Shown: positions 10,408 to 21,517 of the stretch, piece after piece
Layout: every line of letters starts with the position of its first letter
How positions within the stretch are numbered: position 1 is the stretch's first letter
Origin: Selaginella moellendorffii
Lineage: Eukaryota; Streptophyta; Lycopodiopsida; Selaginellales; Selaginellaceae
DNA: 64,000 nucleotides
NCBI RefSeq assembly: GCF_000143415.4
Contig: NW_003314297.1
Location: forward strand, 62,001 to 126,000
Direction: 5' to 3'
Made by a program: the position numbers and the translations under genes
Notes under the pieces: generated by a model
Database searches by the model: none
Told to the model about the DNA's origin: nothing
What the model saw: only the letters and a program-made list of their open reading frames with translations

Positions 10408-10470
10408 TCCCGCACTAGCGAATGGAAGAACCCTAAATTCCCGCGTGGAAGAAAATGCGCTACACAGGAG
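10408..10470. promoter_or_regulatory. 63-bp bidirectional promoter, THA8-like 2 / PPR-b
   Basis: Only 63 bp separate the two divergent ATGs. No clear TATA element is visible. The 5' leaders must be extremely short or must overlap the neighbouring coding region. Confidence 0.5.
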
Positions 10471-12372
10471 ATGGATCTCCAGGGCCTCGCGCGGCGCATC
10501 AGATCGTGCCGGAGCTTCGCCGAGGCGCGGGAGATCTACGCGCAGGCGCGCGCCAGCAGCGATGGATCTGCCCACTACTCCATCTCGAATCTCCTCGTCC
10601 AGATGTTTGCGAGTTGCGGCAGCGTGGAGTTCGCGAGGAGCGTTTTCGATTCGATGGCTGTCAAAGACATTGGCGCCTGGAACACGATGCTGGGTGTCTA
10701 CGTCCACGCCGGAGATCTCCACAGCGCCACACTTCTCTTCGACGACATGCCCGATAGAAATGAGATCTCGTGGACTTGCCTGCTCACTGGATTCTCGCGA
10801 AGCGGCGATCTCGATCGCGCCACCAAGCTTTTCCATGCGATGCCACAACGGGATCTAGTTTCGTGGAACGTGATGCTTTCTGCATTTGCCAAGTCTGGGC
10901 ATTTTTTAGAAGCTTTGGATCTCTTCCGATCATTTCCAGAACGTAACATTGTTACATGGAACACACTATTTTCAGCGTTTGAAAGCGCAAATCTCATAAA
11001 TCATGTCCTGGAAGCTTTTCACGCAATGCCCGAAAGAAACACACTGTCGTGGAATGCAGTTCTTGCAGCATTTGCCCAATCAGGGCATATTGAAAGTGCA
11101 AAGCAATTATTTGATGCGATGCCGGATCGCGATATGGTTTCATGGACCACACTACTTTGCGGTTTCTCCCGCGTTGGAGACGTTAAATCTGCCGAGGAGT
11201 GCTTCAAGGGGATGCCATTTCGGAACTTGGTCTCGTGGAACGCGATGCTTTCGGTGTATGTTCAAGCTGGAGAGATCACCAAAGCGGAGATCATGTTTGA
11301 GGAGATGCTCCCGGAGAGAGGAGTGGTCGCCTGGACTGTCATGCTGGGCTTGTACATTGAGCACCAGGGAGAGGATTCCACCTTTAAGGATAACTTCCTT
11401 TCGCGAATGCCGGTGAAGAACATTGTGTCGTGGAACTTGGTGCTCGTCGATCTTGCTCAGAAGAGAAAGCTCCACGAAGCCAATTGCGTCTTTGATTCCA
11501 TGCCCGAGTGGAACCTCGTGGCCTGGAATGCAATGCTCATGGCCTTCTCCCAAGAAGGCGATAGCGGGAACTTGGAAAACGCCACCATTCTCTTCCGAGC
11601 AATGCCGTGCAGGAGCTTGATCTCGTGTACGACAATGCTGGTGGGCTTCGTCCAGCACAGGAAACTCGAGCAAGCCAAGTGCCTGTTCGATCATGGCATG
11701 CCATACCACGATGCTGTTTCGTGGAATGCCATGCTTGCTGCGTATAACCAGGGCCAAGAGAGGAGAAATCTGCTGGAACTCACTGCCTTGTTCGTGGCTA
11801 TGCCAGAGAAAGACATGGTTTCCTGGACGCAAATGGTGGTGGCGTATGGACAGAAGGGATGCCTCGCAAGTTCTCTAGTACTGTTCCAGCAGATGCCGGA
11901 GAAGAAAGACTCTACTGCGTGGAATGCAATGCTTACACTGAATGCCCAAGCCGGGAACTTTGAGCAAACTTTCGGGATTTACAACGAGATGGCGATGGAT
12001 GGTTCTCGCCCTGACGAGGTCTCCTTCTCTGGAATACTTCTTGCCTGCAGCCACTGTGGCGATCTTAAAGTCGCCAAGCTTTACTTCGCTTCGATGCTGC
12101 GCGACCATTGCTTGGTGGCTACCAAAGAGCAATACGGTTGCTTGGTTGATCTTCTCAGTCGAGCTGGGCATTTAGGAGATGCTCGAGACCTCATTGCAAG
12201 CATGCCATTCGTTCCAGAGAGTGGATTCTTGACGAGCTTTGTCCGTGCTTGCCAAGGCTTGAGCGACGTGGAAGCGGGAAACCAGATTGCCGAGAAGGCC
12301 ATTCTCGGGGATCCAGGGAGTGACGCTCCTTATGTTTTGAAAGCGAGCATATTTCAGTCGAAAGGTGGCTGA
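10471..12372 (+). CDS. PLS-type PPR protein (PPR-b)
   Basis: Intronless, 633 aa, from ATG 10471. It carries roughly 17 PPR units of S/L type with the repeated W-N-x-M-L core (for example ERNTLSWNAVLAAFAQSGHI). It ends with an E-like segment (GSRPDEVSFSGILLACSHCG, LLSRAGHLGDARDLI, then PYVLKASIFQSKGG) and no DYW deaminase domain. It is likely an organellar RNA-binding factor; the target is unknown. It is head-to-head with THA8-like copy 2. Two decayed PPR fragments lie just downstream, one resembling this gene's last ~20 codons. Confidence 0.88.
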   Translation: MDLQGLARRIRSCRSFAEAREIYAQARASSDGSAHYSISNLLVQMFASCGSVEFARSVFDSMAVKDIGAWNTMLGVYVHAGDLHSATLLFDDMPDRNEISWTCLLTGFSRSGDLDRATKLFHAMPQRDLVSWNVMLSAFAKSGHFLEALDLFRSFPERNIVTWNTLFSAFESANLINHVLEAFHAMPERNTLSWNAVLAAFAQSGHIESAKQLFDAMPDRDMVSWTTLLCGFSRVGDVKSAEECFKGMPFRNLVSWNAMLSVYVQAGEITKAEIMFEEMLPERGVVAWTVMLGLYIEHQGEDSTFKDNFLSRMPVKNIVSWNLVLVDLAQKRKLHEANCVFDSMPEWNLVAWNAMLMAFSQEGDSGNLENATILFRAMPCRSLISCTTMLVGFVQHRKLEQAKCLFDHGMPYHDAVSWNAMLAAYNQGQERRNLLELTALFVAMPEKDMVSWTQMVVAYGQKGCLASSLVLFQQMPEKKDSTAWNAMLTLNAQAGNFEQTFGIYNEMAMDGSRPDEVSFSGILLACSHCGDLKVAKLYFASMLRDHCLVATKEQYGCLVDLLSRAGHLGDARDLIASMPFVPESGFLTSFVRACQGLSDVEAGNQIAEKAILGDPGSDAPYVLKASIFQSKGG

Positions 12373-12808
12373 GAAGCAGTCTTTCACTTTCTATTTCTTG
12401 TAGGAAAGCTTTGACGAGCTTTGGCATGAGTGGGCGGAAGCTTTGCAGCGATGTCGAGCTCCTGAAACTGCCTTGATCTATAGAACAAACCAAGTGCTCG
12501 AAGAAGGCCTTGTATTGTTACTTGTTAACGTTTCCATCACAGAGCTTTCCCGCTCCAGGACCTGTCTGTTATCATACAACAAAGGGCAAAAGCGAGCGAC
12601 TTTCCAACTCGAGGGAAGGTTTGGGAGAACCAGGATTGAAGCCCCAGAAGATCTGGTTTCCACAAGATCGGTGATCGGCCCTTCCACAAGATCGGGGACC
12701 GCACGAAGCGAGTAAGAGGCTCATCGAAACGAGTAAGAAGGGTGAATTTTAATGAAAGCACGTTTCCCTATATTTATCCAGAGATCTTATCGGCATTAAC
12801 CCTACCTG

Positions 12809-12865
12809 CGATGTTCCTTACGTTCTGAAAGCAAGCTCCTTTTTCTCGAAAATGGCTGCCAAACT
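12809..12865 (+). pseudogene. relic of a PPR C-terminus
   Basis: Reads D-V-P-Y-V-L-K-A-S-S-F-F-S-K-M, which parallels D-A-P-Y-V-L-K-A-S-I-F-Q-S-K at the end of PPR-b 480 bp upstream. It has no start codon and no upstream frame, so it is a duplicated tail fragment. Confidence 0.65.
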
Positions 12866-12969
12866 TGTAAGCTGATACCGAACAAAAGGTTTACGTAAAA
12901 CACAGCATTGTTGCAAACGTTTTCCTTACAAGACGTTCGCCTCGTTCCAAGAGACGATGCTGCAAATGC

Positions 12970-13105
12970 CTAGCCTCGAGCATGAAAATCAAGCAAGCGG
13001 CCATACTCTTGCTTGCCTGACTCCACGCCGTGATCCAAGACGATCGACTTGAAGTGCCTCACACCTCTGTCCAAGTCCGGAGTGATTCCTTTGATCTTCA
13101 ACTTT
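12970..13105 (-). pseudogene. relic of a PLS PPR C-terminal region
   Basis: On the minus strand the frame reads LKIKGITPD, then LDRGVRHFKSIVLDHGVES and QEYGRLLDFHARG. It aligns with the C-terminal part of PPR-c (28183-30249: LKIEGITPDE, DLDRGVHHFKSIALDHGVEP, REYGCLLDLLARAG) but lacks about 16 internal residues and all other repeats. It is therefore a decayed paralogue of PPR-c lying beside PPR-b, which links the two PPR clusters. Confidence 0.75.
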
Positions 13106-13109
13106 GGGC

Positions 13110-14069
13110 GGTGATATCCCTGAGTCCAAGACAACCCCAGATTGGATTCTCCCAGTCTTTCTACATTTACATTTAATGTGTAATTATTTAGGGTCAAAAT
13201 GCTCATGTCTAGATGTGAAGTATATGCATAAATTTGTGTTGCTATGCAATTGCAAGTTTTCTTTCTCTTTTAATCTGTTTTTGAAGATGAGTTATAAATC
13301 AAATTTAAAGGGAGTGTTCATCAGTAAAAATATGACAGTTAAAACATTGACAACAATAAACTTCATACAATGTAAATACTTTGCTGTGGCTTCCATGCAG
13401 CAATGCTTAGTTTGTGTGTTTCACCTATTTATTAATCCAATTGATCAAATGGAAATTTATAATTTATAAATATAAGGATAATCTTATTTCGTAAGATTAA
13501 ACTAGAATATATTAACAAGTGTTTAGGAAAGTTTATAAATTATAAGCGTGTTTATAAATTAGAAAAAAAGATTAATCTAAATGAATACTAACCATTAGAT
13601 TCTAGAATATCCCAGAATATCCAAACATGTTCTAATTACCATACAGTTTTGCTTAAGCAAACCAAAAACCTACATGATGAAATTTAAAACAAGTTCTTGT
13701 AGCAAATAATTTTTAATTATTATTAGCACAATATGAATAAAATATTACAGACTTTAGTCAACAATATTAAATTATATATGTGGCTTGTTTCTGCAATAGA
13801 TTGGTGGAAGTCTCTTTTTCTTATATGCATTTTGATCAAATTTAGAATGAATCAAATCTTAACTGGTATAGAGGTATAATATAACAATTAACCCTTACAA
13901 CAATTTCTATACATAATTAAATCTTTCAAAAATATAAAAACCATTAAGAAATATTGCAATAACCAGGTGAAATCATAACTTCAATATCATTGACACACAA
14001 TATAGTATGAATTTTATTAGTTTTATTTGTCAATATTTAATTTCTCTCTAGATACCCCTCATTGATAAA
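13110..14069. other. AT-rich stretch without genes
   Basis: Strongly AT-rich compared with the gene-bearing flanks. I see no coding signature on either strand and no recognisable element. It is probably old transposon-derived sequence. Confidence 0.5.
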
Positions 14070-14679
14070 CTTACAGGTATGCCAGAGTGTGTAGCAAACT
14101 TGATACATTGTACTTTTGCTATTACAGGGGTGTTGTTTCATTTGGCGTTAAGCACATAGTGCTCCCAGCTACATACGCACACCTTACCTCTTGTATGTAC
14201 TGGGCTTGTGGTATAGTTCAGGTTTCCTTTCGATAGTCTATTCTATTTTATATTCTGTTTTGGCAGTCTTGCAGTGCCCAACAAAAAGCATGAGACTGTG
14301 CAAACAAGTTTGTAAGTTTGTTGTGGAAGTCTTCTCTCTCCCTCCATTCCCATGCTCACGTTCCTCCATCTCCCCGCGCACACCACTCTGAGGTCCTTGT
14401 CCCACCACGCTCTTGCTGAAAACTGCAGGGAAAAATTTCTTAATTTTCTATCGAAGTTCAAGTTGATTGTCAGTGTGGTTTTCATTGGACTTGACACAGC
14501 TGAAAATCTAAAGCAAATGAAAATAAAAAGAGTGGACACCTGATGGAAAAGTGCTACTTTATGTGTGTTTGGATAATACTTGCAATCCATATAACACGAT
14601 CACACCTCAGTCATATCATTCTGTTGCTTAGAACCACGTTACAAAAATTCAACTATAAATTATTTATATAATAAGACAC
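14070..14679 (-). repeat. flank of the 2OGD segmental duplication, copy A
   Basis: Matches, in inverted orientation, the sequence at about 57367-57920, and partly that at 61800-62060. Shared landmarks are the CAGGTGTCCACTCTTTTTAT block, the CACATAGTGCTCCCAGCT block and the stretch ending ...TTATATAATAAGACAC directly at the gypsy insertion. This piece was once continuous with 19667 onward before the element inserted. Confidence 0.8.
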
Positions 14680-14851
14680 TGTGAGTGCATGGAATATGGA
14701 AAGGGAATACAGAAATGTGCATATCAATTAGCCCAAAAACCCTATCTTATATACAGGAGTGAGTGGTCCGGATTGAAACCAATCCGACAGCTACCAAAAT
14801 CCACTACGCTAATATTAGTATACGGCATCGTAGCCGTACACTTGGCCCTCA
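14680..14851 (-). repeat. LTR (3' LTR of the gypsy element)
   Basis: A 172-bp copy beginning TGTGAGTGCATGG and ending GGCCCTCA on the plus strand. It contains AGCCCAAAAACCCTA and a TTATATACA motif that, read with the element, could act as a TATA region. It is preceded, in element orientation, by the polypurine tract. Confidence 0.92.
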
Positions 14852-14885
14852 CATCATCCCCTCCTCTCGGAATAATGGAAGGCCG

Positions 14886-17800
14886 TCAGGGTTCTCTTGT
14901 AGATGGGCCAGGATCTGGAGGAACGTCAGGAGGAGGCATTGGCGGATCTGTAGACGGTATTAACTGCTCCTGATCCCTTTGTATGAAGCGTTTTAACCAC
15001 TGCACATGCACAATCTCCGGAGGATCGGCCTGCTGAACGTCATGCCGAACCTCATAAACTTGCAGTCTAACTTGCCGCAACACCTGATACGGTCCTTTCC
15101 ACTGCGCAAGGAGCCCCTTAGATAAACCACGTACCGTAAGATGGGGAAAACGGACTAACACCAAATCATCCACTTTGTACTCCGCAGGTGGATGATGATG
15201 GGAGTTGTAGCGCCGTTGTTGTCCCACTTGTACGCGGCCTAAGTGTTCGGCAGACTCTGCTCGGACAAGTGGAAGAATGCTTGTCAAATACTGATCCCAT
15301 GACCTAGCATCAGGAGCTCGTGGCAATCACGAAGGTAAACCCAACTCTGTTGGTAATATTGGATCATGACCATATAGAAGTTTATATGGTGAAGCACCAA
15401 TAGAACTCTGCACCCCTGTGACATAGGCATACGGAAGAGACGGCAAATAACCATCCCAATCCGAATGCTGAAAGTTCACATACTTCGAAATCATCCCTTT
15501 GAATGTCCGAACGAGCCGTTCCACCAGACCGTCTGATTGTGGATGATAAGCACTCGTAAAAGTGTGGCGTATCCCCAACCAAGATGTCAAAATATGAAAT
15601 ACCTCAACCATAAATGCAAGACCATTATCCGAAAGAATCCGCTCTAGACAAGAATGCTGGAACACCACTCGATTGAGGAGGAAGTATCCAACAGCAGTTG
15701 CAGAGGCACTAGCAAGAGCACCAACTTCCACCCAACGAGTCAAGTAGTCAGAAGCAATAATAACATACTCATTGCCAACAGTCGATCGTGGAAAAGGTCC
15801 CATAAGATCAAACGCCACAAACTCAAACGGACGGGAAACTGCAATTGACTCCAACCATCCTTCCGCAGCACAAGGGGGAGTATTACGAGCTTGGCACCAA
15901 ACGCAGCTACGCACATATCGGATAATATCACGTCGCATCTCCGGCCAATAGAAAGACCTGTGCAGCTTCTCGGTGACATGACGGTGTCCCATATGCCCAC
16001 CTAGAACAGGAGAATCATGGTAGGCATAGAGAAACCGCGGAATAAACACCGAAGGTACCACCAGTCGTAAATGATCATCAGGATCCGTCCCCACAAAATA
16101 AAGAAGGCCATCTTCAAGGCGATATTGAGAATGTAAATGCCGGAAAGGCAAGTCATTAGCAAGTGATGCAGGATTCTCAAACCCATCTCGAAGCCTTCGA
16201 ATCCACGGCTCAATCTTTTGAGCCTCGCGAACCTCCTCAAGAGAAGGCAGACCTTGCTCTGCACCCTGTGGACACTGAACGTCAAGGACAGCAACCGCCG
16301 ACGGCACAGAATCCTCATCTAGAAACTCCATAGATGCTGGAACAACAGGTTCGTCAGAATGATGAGAAGTGAGTGGAGAAGGAAGAGGAGCTCGAGAAAG
16401 GGCATCAACATCAGCCATAGAACTCCCTGGGCGATGAAAAACATCGAAATCATATATCTGAAGCTTCAAAGCCCATCGAGTCGTACGACCAACCAGGTTC
16501 TTCCGCTTCAATAATGAAGTAACAGCAGCATGGTCACCTTCAAGTAACGTCCGAGAACCATGTAGATATGCATGAAGTTTCTCGAAACCCCAGACTGCTA
16601 CTAAACACTCCTTCTCCGTCGTGGAGTAGTTCATCTCCGCTGGTTGTAATGTACGGCTTATGTATGCAATGGGATGGCACTGACCAGGCACACTCGAGCT
16701 CTCTTGCATCAACACACCTCCAAGACCAATGTCAGAAGCATCCACGCGCAAAATAAAAGGTCGAGTGTAGTTAGGATATGCCAAAACCGGAGGAGTTGTC
16801 AATAGCTCTTTGAGATCCACGAACGCCCGCTCACAATCCGGAGACCAGATGAAAGATGACGTTGATGACTTCAGCAATGCTTGCAATGGTGTAGTGCGAT
16901 CGGAAAGATGATCCACAAAACGACCAAGATACTGCACCTTACCCAAAAAGCGCTGCACATCATTCACACACTTCGGAGTAGAGAACTTTAGAACAACCAC
17001 AAGTTTGTCAGGATCAACTTGCAAACCCTCACGAGAAATACGGTACCCAAGATAAGTTGTATCCTTGGACCCAAACACGCACTTCGACCGCTTCAGCTTT
17101 AAACCAACATCGCGTAGCCGATCCAACACTTTACAAACATTACGAACGTGCTCCTCCCACATCCCCTCCGAGTGGATCAAGACATCATCAATGAAGTCAG
17201 CAGTCACCTCTGGCATATCGCAAAGAACCTCGTCCATCATCCGCTGGAAAGTTGCTGGAGCATTGTTCAAACCAAACGGCATCACCAAGAACTCGTACAA
17301 ACCAAATGGTGTACGAAAAGCAGTCTTAGGAATATCTTCTTCAGCCATTGGTACTTGCCAATACCCAGAAGCAATATCTAGCTTGGTGAACCAATGACTT
17401 TGCCTCAGACGATCCAAGAGATCAGCAATGTGAGGAAGAGGATACACATATGGGATCGTCACTTCGTTTAACGGACGATAGTTGATGCAGAAACGAATAC
17501 TCCCATCAGGCTTTGTCACAAGATGAGGTTCACATGCCCAAGGACTCCGCGACTTTCGAATAACACCCTTTTCCAGCATTTCCTTGACGTTTGCTCGTAA
17601 AATTTTGATCTCCTTAGGTGACCGACGACGAACAGGAACCTTGATTGGACGAGCATCCCCGGTGGGAATTGGATGACGTGTGGCAATCTTGGCCCCAGAT
17701 GATAGGTCAAATTCAAAGAGATCAGAATACTCCTTCATGAGCCGGTCAACTGCTGCAACACAAAGATCGTCGGAGGGATCGAAAAAGGGAAAAGCAGAAC

Positions 17801-18485
17801 AAGATGGAAAGACAGAAGGAAAGAGTGGGGAAACAAAAGTAATGGAAGCAGAGGTAGAAGTAAAGGGATGAAGAGGTATGGAAGTGAGAGGAATGGATGA
17901 AACATAAGGAAGTATGAGACAAAGGGGAGAAGCCTCAAAGTCACACTTGGCATGATTGCGCTGCAATCAATCCATACCAAGAATGAGGTCAAAAGCTTGA
18001 CTCGGCACCACCCGCAATGACTGCAACTCAAGCTCGAGATTGCCCACACGCACAACCAGGTCCACCTCATCCCGTGCACATGCATGTGTACGGCCATTGC
18101 CATAAAGAATGAAAACTGGTTCTGCCGCACGACGCAAGTGTAGACGACAACGTGTGGCAACAGGTCGAGCAATAGAAGATAAACTCGAACCTTTATCAAC
18201 CAACACGGAGAGAATAATAGAAGACTTTTTGTTATAAAAACGAGCTTGGAAAGTAAATACTGGATGAACTGGTGCCGAATGAACCCCTTGATGATACTCC
18301 CGAAAGAAAGATGGAGGGGTCACTGATTTATTCGCGCAAGGTCCCTCTGTTGCTCGCACGACTCCTCGTTTCCCGGATGCATCTCGGTGTCCAAACCTTC
18401 CACTGCAGCAGCACCCAGGGGACGTTGCTGACGCCAAGGTCTCCACCCAGGAAATGGAGGTCACCAATCCAGAAAACGACGGCAA
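14886..18485 (-). pseudogene. pol: retrotransposon pol (protease-RT-RNase H-integrase), two stops
   Basis: One continuous frame of about 1200 codons, interrupted by TGA at 17967-17969 (just after the protease LILGMD motif) and by TGA at 15327-15329 (after integrase, before the C-terminal domain). RT shows LDIASGYWQVPM and FIDDVL (the F/YxDD box). RNase H shows FILRVDASD and a TEKECLAV-like motif. Integrase has the HHCC zinc region, D at FVAFDLMGPF, D at ILSDNG and E in YHPQSDGLVERL. The protease active-site triad reads D-K-G instead of D-T/S-G (18190-18198). No chromodomain is seen; the tail ends VHVQWLKRFIQ. Autonomous activity is unlikely. Confidence 0.92.
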
Positions 18486-19282
18486 CGCCGATAAATATGA
18501 CCAACTTCATCACACGCCCAGCAGCGAATATCACGGCCACGACCACGTCCTCGCACTTGTCCTTGGACTCGAGCAGCAGCAGCATCAACCTCCATTGGAA
18601 CAGGACCATCACCCATAGGAAGTGGAGCGGAAGGACGTGCAGCGAGAAGTGGAAGAGGCGACGTCTCATAACGTTGTGCCAAGTGAAGAGCATTGTCAAG
18701 GGTGGCAGGAGCAAGTGCATGCACAAGTCCGACAAGATCTTGACGAAGTGCTGGCCACAACATTCCTAGCTTGATCCGCTCCGACATATTTGGCTCCGCA
18801 CGAAGCAAAAGACTTCGGAAACGAACGCCAAATTGCATCACCAACTCCGATGGCCCTTGGCGAAGACGATGCAATTGTTGGAAAGCATCATCACAATCAT
18901 CGGCATGTCCGAAGGCTCGTTTGAAAACGTCCGGGAGAACACTCCAATCCCCACGAGTAGCTGCGCTCAAACCATTGTACCACTGCAACGCCGTCCCTTG
19001 GAGACACGTGGGAAACTCACGCAACTGTCGAGCATCATCCCAAGAATGATATGTGGCAATTACCGTAAAGTGATCGAACCAATGGTACACATCATCCCCA
19101 GGATTCCCGCGAAAGAACTCCGGCCGAACGCGAGGATTGGCACCAAGAGCAGGAGGAGTTGTACCACGTGCCGTGAACGCCGCTATCAACTGAGTTTGGT
19201 TGTTCAATTGCAAGCGCATAGCATCAAGCAATTGAACCAACTGTTGCTCTAGAGTCAAAGGAGGAGATTGCGGATCGGCCAT
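18461..19282 (-). CDS. gag: retrotransposon gag
   Basis: 273 aa from the ATG at 19282 (MADPQSPPLTLEQQLVQLLD). The central capsid-like region reads ALQWYNGLSAATRGDWSVL, then HRLRQGPSELVMQF, typical of plant gypsy gag. It ends in an RGRGRGRD linker and one zinc knuckle C-W-A-C-D-E-V-G-H-I-Y-R-R-C (CX2CX4HX4C). The frame is open. It overlaps the protease frame by about 25 bp in a different frame, so pol expression would need frameshifting. Confidence 0.88.
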   Translation of the reverse strand: MADPQSPPLTLEQQLVQLLDAMRLQLNNQTQLIAAFTARGTTPPALGANPRVRPEFFRGNPGDDVYHWFDHFTVIATYHSWDDARQLREFPTCLQGTALQWYNGLSAATRGDWSVLPDVFKRAFGHADDCDDAFQQLHRLRQGPSELVMQFGVRFRSLLLRAEPNMSERIKLGMLWPALRQDLVGLVHALAPATLDNALHLAQRYETSPLPLLAARPSAPLPMGDGPVPMEVDAAAARVQGQVRGRGRGRDIRCWACDEVGHIYRRCRRFLDW

Positions 19283-19494
19283 GAAAATGAACGAAAAAGA
19301 AAGAGCAAAAGAAGAGAAATGACAAAAAAGCTGGAAAGAAATGGTAGATCTAGACAATGCAAAAAGCTAGATCGAAACCAAAATCCTGAAAGGAAAGAAC
19401 AAAAGAAAGGAAATGGAAAAAGCTAGATCTAAACCAAAATCCCAAATCTAAGCACTCCCCAGGGACAATCAAAGGTGCCCCTCACCTCCACCAA

Positions 19495-19666
19495 TGTGAG
19501 TGCATGGAATATGGAAAAAGAATACAAAAATGTGCATATCAATTAGCCCAAAAACCCTAGTTTATATACAAGAGCAAGTGGTCCGGATTGAAACCAATCC
19601 GACGGCTACCAAAATCCACTACGCTAATATTAGTATACGGCATCGTAGCCGTACACTTGGCCCTCA
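19495..19666 (-). repeat. LTR (5' LTR of the gypsy element)
   Basis: Same 172-bp sequence as 14680-14851, with about 9 mostly transition differences. It is followed on the plus strand by CCTGTTAACGAAAATTTCTC, which continues the 2OGD duplication flank. Confidence 0.92.
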
Positions 19667-19700
19667 CCTGTTAACGAAAATTTCTCTTATTCCCTCCCAG

Positions 19701-19781
19701 ATTGTTAAACTTTATGACCTTCTAGGCAGCACACAGTCGGATTGTTAATCTTTTACAACCTTCTAGGCAGCACACAGTCGG
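19701..19781. repeat. ~41-bp minisatellite downstream of 2OGD-A, 2 copies
   Basis: Two tandem units, each containing CTTCTAGGCAGCACACAGTC. The same unit occurs three times after 2OGD-B (57212-57333) and once after 2OGD-C (61702-61742). Confidence 0.85.
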
Positions 19782-19889
19782 TCAAGGGAGCAAATTTCGT
19801 ATGTGTCCATACATGCTTATCACATTAAGATCCTTGTGAGCAAAAAATCGTGAGATGAGAAAAAATTGGTGCCTATGACTACCCAAGGC

Positions 19890-21070
19890 TCAAGCCACAT
19901 AGACATTCTTCCCGGAGAAGTGCTCCGTGTACACCTCGTGCATGTAGTCCCTGTAAGTCCTGCTGCGGTACTTTTCCGGACTCTCCTGGCTCACCAGCTC
20001 TGGAATCGGGCTGATCTCCGCATCTAGTGATGGCCCCAAGAACGCCCCAACGGACAGCCTCGAGCTCTTCGAGTTCACCATCACCCTGTGCAATATGCTC
20101 TTGTATCTCCCATTGCTCAGCTTCTGATACAAGACAATCAACCAAGACAAAGATCAATCCACAGTTTCTCAAAACGTTTTCGACTGCTCGTACCTCTAGC
20201 TGATCGCCCATGTTAACCACCAGCATTCCCTCGAGTGGCCTCACATTGTACCAATCCTCGCCTTGCTTGAGCTGCAATCCCCCGACTCCATCCTGGAGCA
20301 CAAACGTGAGGCCGCCGCTGTCAGTGTGGCCTTCCATCCCCAAGGCCTGCCTCGGGTTCGGGCAAGCCGGATAGAAGTTGGCTCTCGTCAGAAGAACCAT
20401 GTCTTCGAATGCTTCCAGAAGACGGTTTGAGCGGAGGCCAAGTCCCTCGGACATGACCAACAGCATCCTCTTCCCGAGCTTGAAGATGTTTCTGGCGTAC
20501 TCGGATCCAACGTCTCTGTTGCATATAGACCATCAGCAATCTAGAGCAATACCATAATCAAGGAGCGAGATACTGACTTATAGCTGGCTGGGAACGCGGG
20601 CCAGGGGTGCGCTCCGAGGGACTCTTCCTTGAGCCACATCTGGAGGTGGTCGTGCCACTCGAGCTTCTCTTCTTTCGAAGGCATCATGCTGGTGCAGTAG
20701 CGGACGGGTGTGAAGATCTCCTCGGTGTAGTACCGCATCTTGTCCTCGCTGGGCGAGTTGAAGAACTCGAGAGCGCACCTCATCACATCCTCGGTGTGAA
20801 TGCCGTGGTTCTTGAGCTGAACAAGAAATACATCCACTTAGCAAACATGTAGTACAGGAAAAAAGTCACTTCTTGAAATCTTACATAGAACATTCCGTAC
20901 TTTGAGCAAGCGTCAACGAGATCCCTCTCGAAGCTCTCGCTCGCCACATCGACTATCGGCAGCACCGCGTACCGGGAGACATCGGCAGCTCCATTCGGCA
21001 TCATGTATCTGTCTGGAACGCTGTCCAGCGTCCCGTTGCAGCTGTCAACAAATGCCTTGATCCCAGCCAT
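19890..21070 (-). CDS. 2-oxoglutarate/Fe(II)-dependent dioxygenase, copy A
   Basis: Four exons, 21070-20885, 20816-20578, 20515-20194 and 20123-19890, giving 326 aa. All introns are GT-AG. The jelly-roll C-terminal domain has the Fe(II) facial triad H205-x-D207 (GHTDSGGLTF) and H261 (ILHRVMVNS), with the 2-oxoglutarate-binding R271-x-S273 (RLS). The N-terminal DIOX_N part includes a YGMFY/LKNHGI join at intron 1. The class is the plant DOXC type (flavonoid, gibberellin or other specialised metabolism); the substrate cannot be named. It is nearly identical to copies B and C; seen differences include SNRLLE and ESPEKY. The reading frame is intact. It is divergent from a nodulin-like pseudogene. 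Confidence 0.93.
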
Positions 21071-21173
21071 GGATGGGACTGTGAAGGCAAGAAAGCTTGA
21101 AATGGAAATCGAATGCTTGGATGCTAGGCTTTCTCAACTTTGAGATGCGGGTAGTGTCCTCCCAGTGCCCTGC

Positions 21174-21180
21174 TTATATA
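21174..21180 (-). promoter_or_regulatory. TATA box of 2OGD-A
   Basis: CTATATAAGCAGGGCACTGG on the minus strand, about 105 bp before the ATG. It is conserved at the equivalent place in copies B (about 55825) and C (about 60313). Confidence 0.7.
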
Positions 21181-21517
21181 GTTGCAAAAAATAAGATTTT
21201 CAAGTGGGCAGCACGAAAATGCTAAGAACGTTACCATTGCGCCGATTCCGGATCCGCCCCCGCTCAAGACCATTTTGTGGACTTTTCCGTATCCGTGATC
21301 TGACCAGCGTCCACATGTTGCCTGCCTCGGATCCACATCAAGCGTCAAAGCTCAACTTAGTTGACCCACCACCTAGAAAAATCCATGAACCTTCGCAATT
21401 GTCACGTTTTCTAGTGTGTTTTGAGAAACGAAAAGATCGTCCACGCAAGCGACGGCTACTGCAATACGAACAAGACAAAGGCATAAAAAACGATTATTAC
21501 CTGCGAAGTCGGCAATG

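Larger units (their letters stand above)
14680..19666 (-). mobile_element. Ty3/gypsy LTR retrotransposon, nearly complete
   Basis: A 4987-bp element transcribed on the minus strand. It has two 172-bp LTRs (TG...CA in element orientation), gag with a zinc knuckle, then protease, reverse transcriptase, RNase H and integrase in the Ty3/gypsy order. A purine-rich tract (GAGGAGGGGATGATG) abuts the 3' LTR (14680-14851). The putative primer-binding site beside the 5' LTR begins TTGGTGGAGGTGAGGGGC, not the usual initiator-Met complement. The LTRs differ at about 9 of 172 positions, so insertion was not recent. The coding region has two in-frame stops. No clear 5-bp target duplication is visible. Confidence 0.95.

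Noticed and set aside
14070-14679. A separate transposon next to the gypsy element
   Set aside because: It matches the 2OGD block flank at 57.4-57.9 kb, so it is duplicated genomic sequence.
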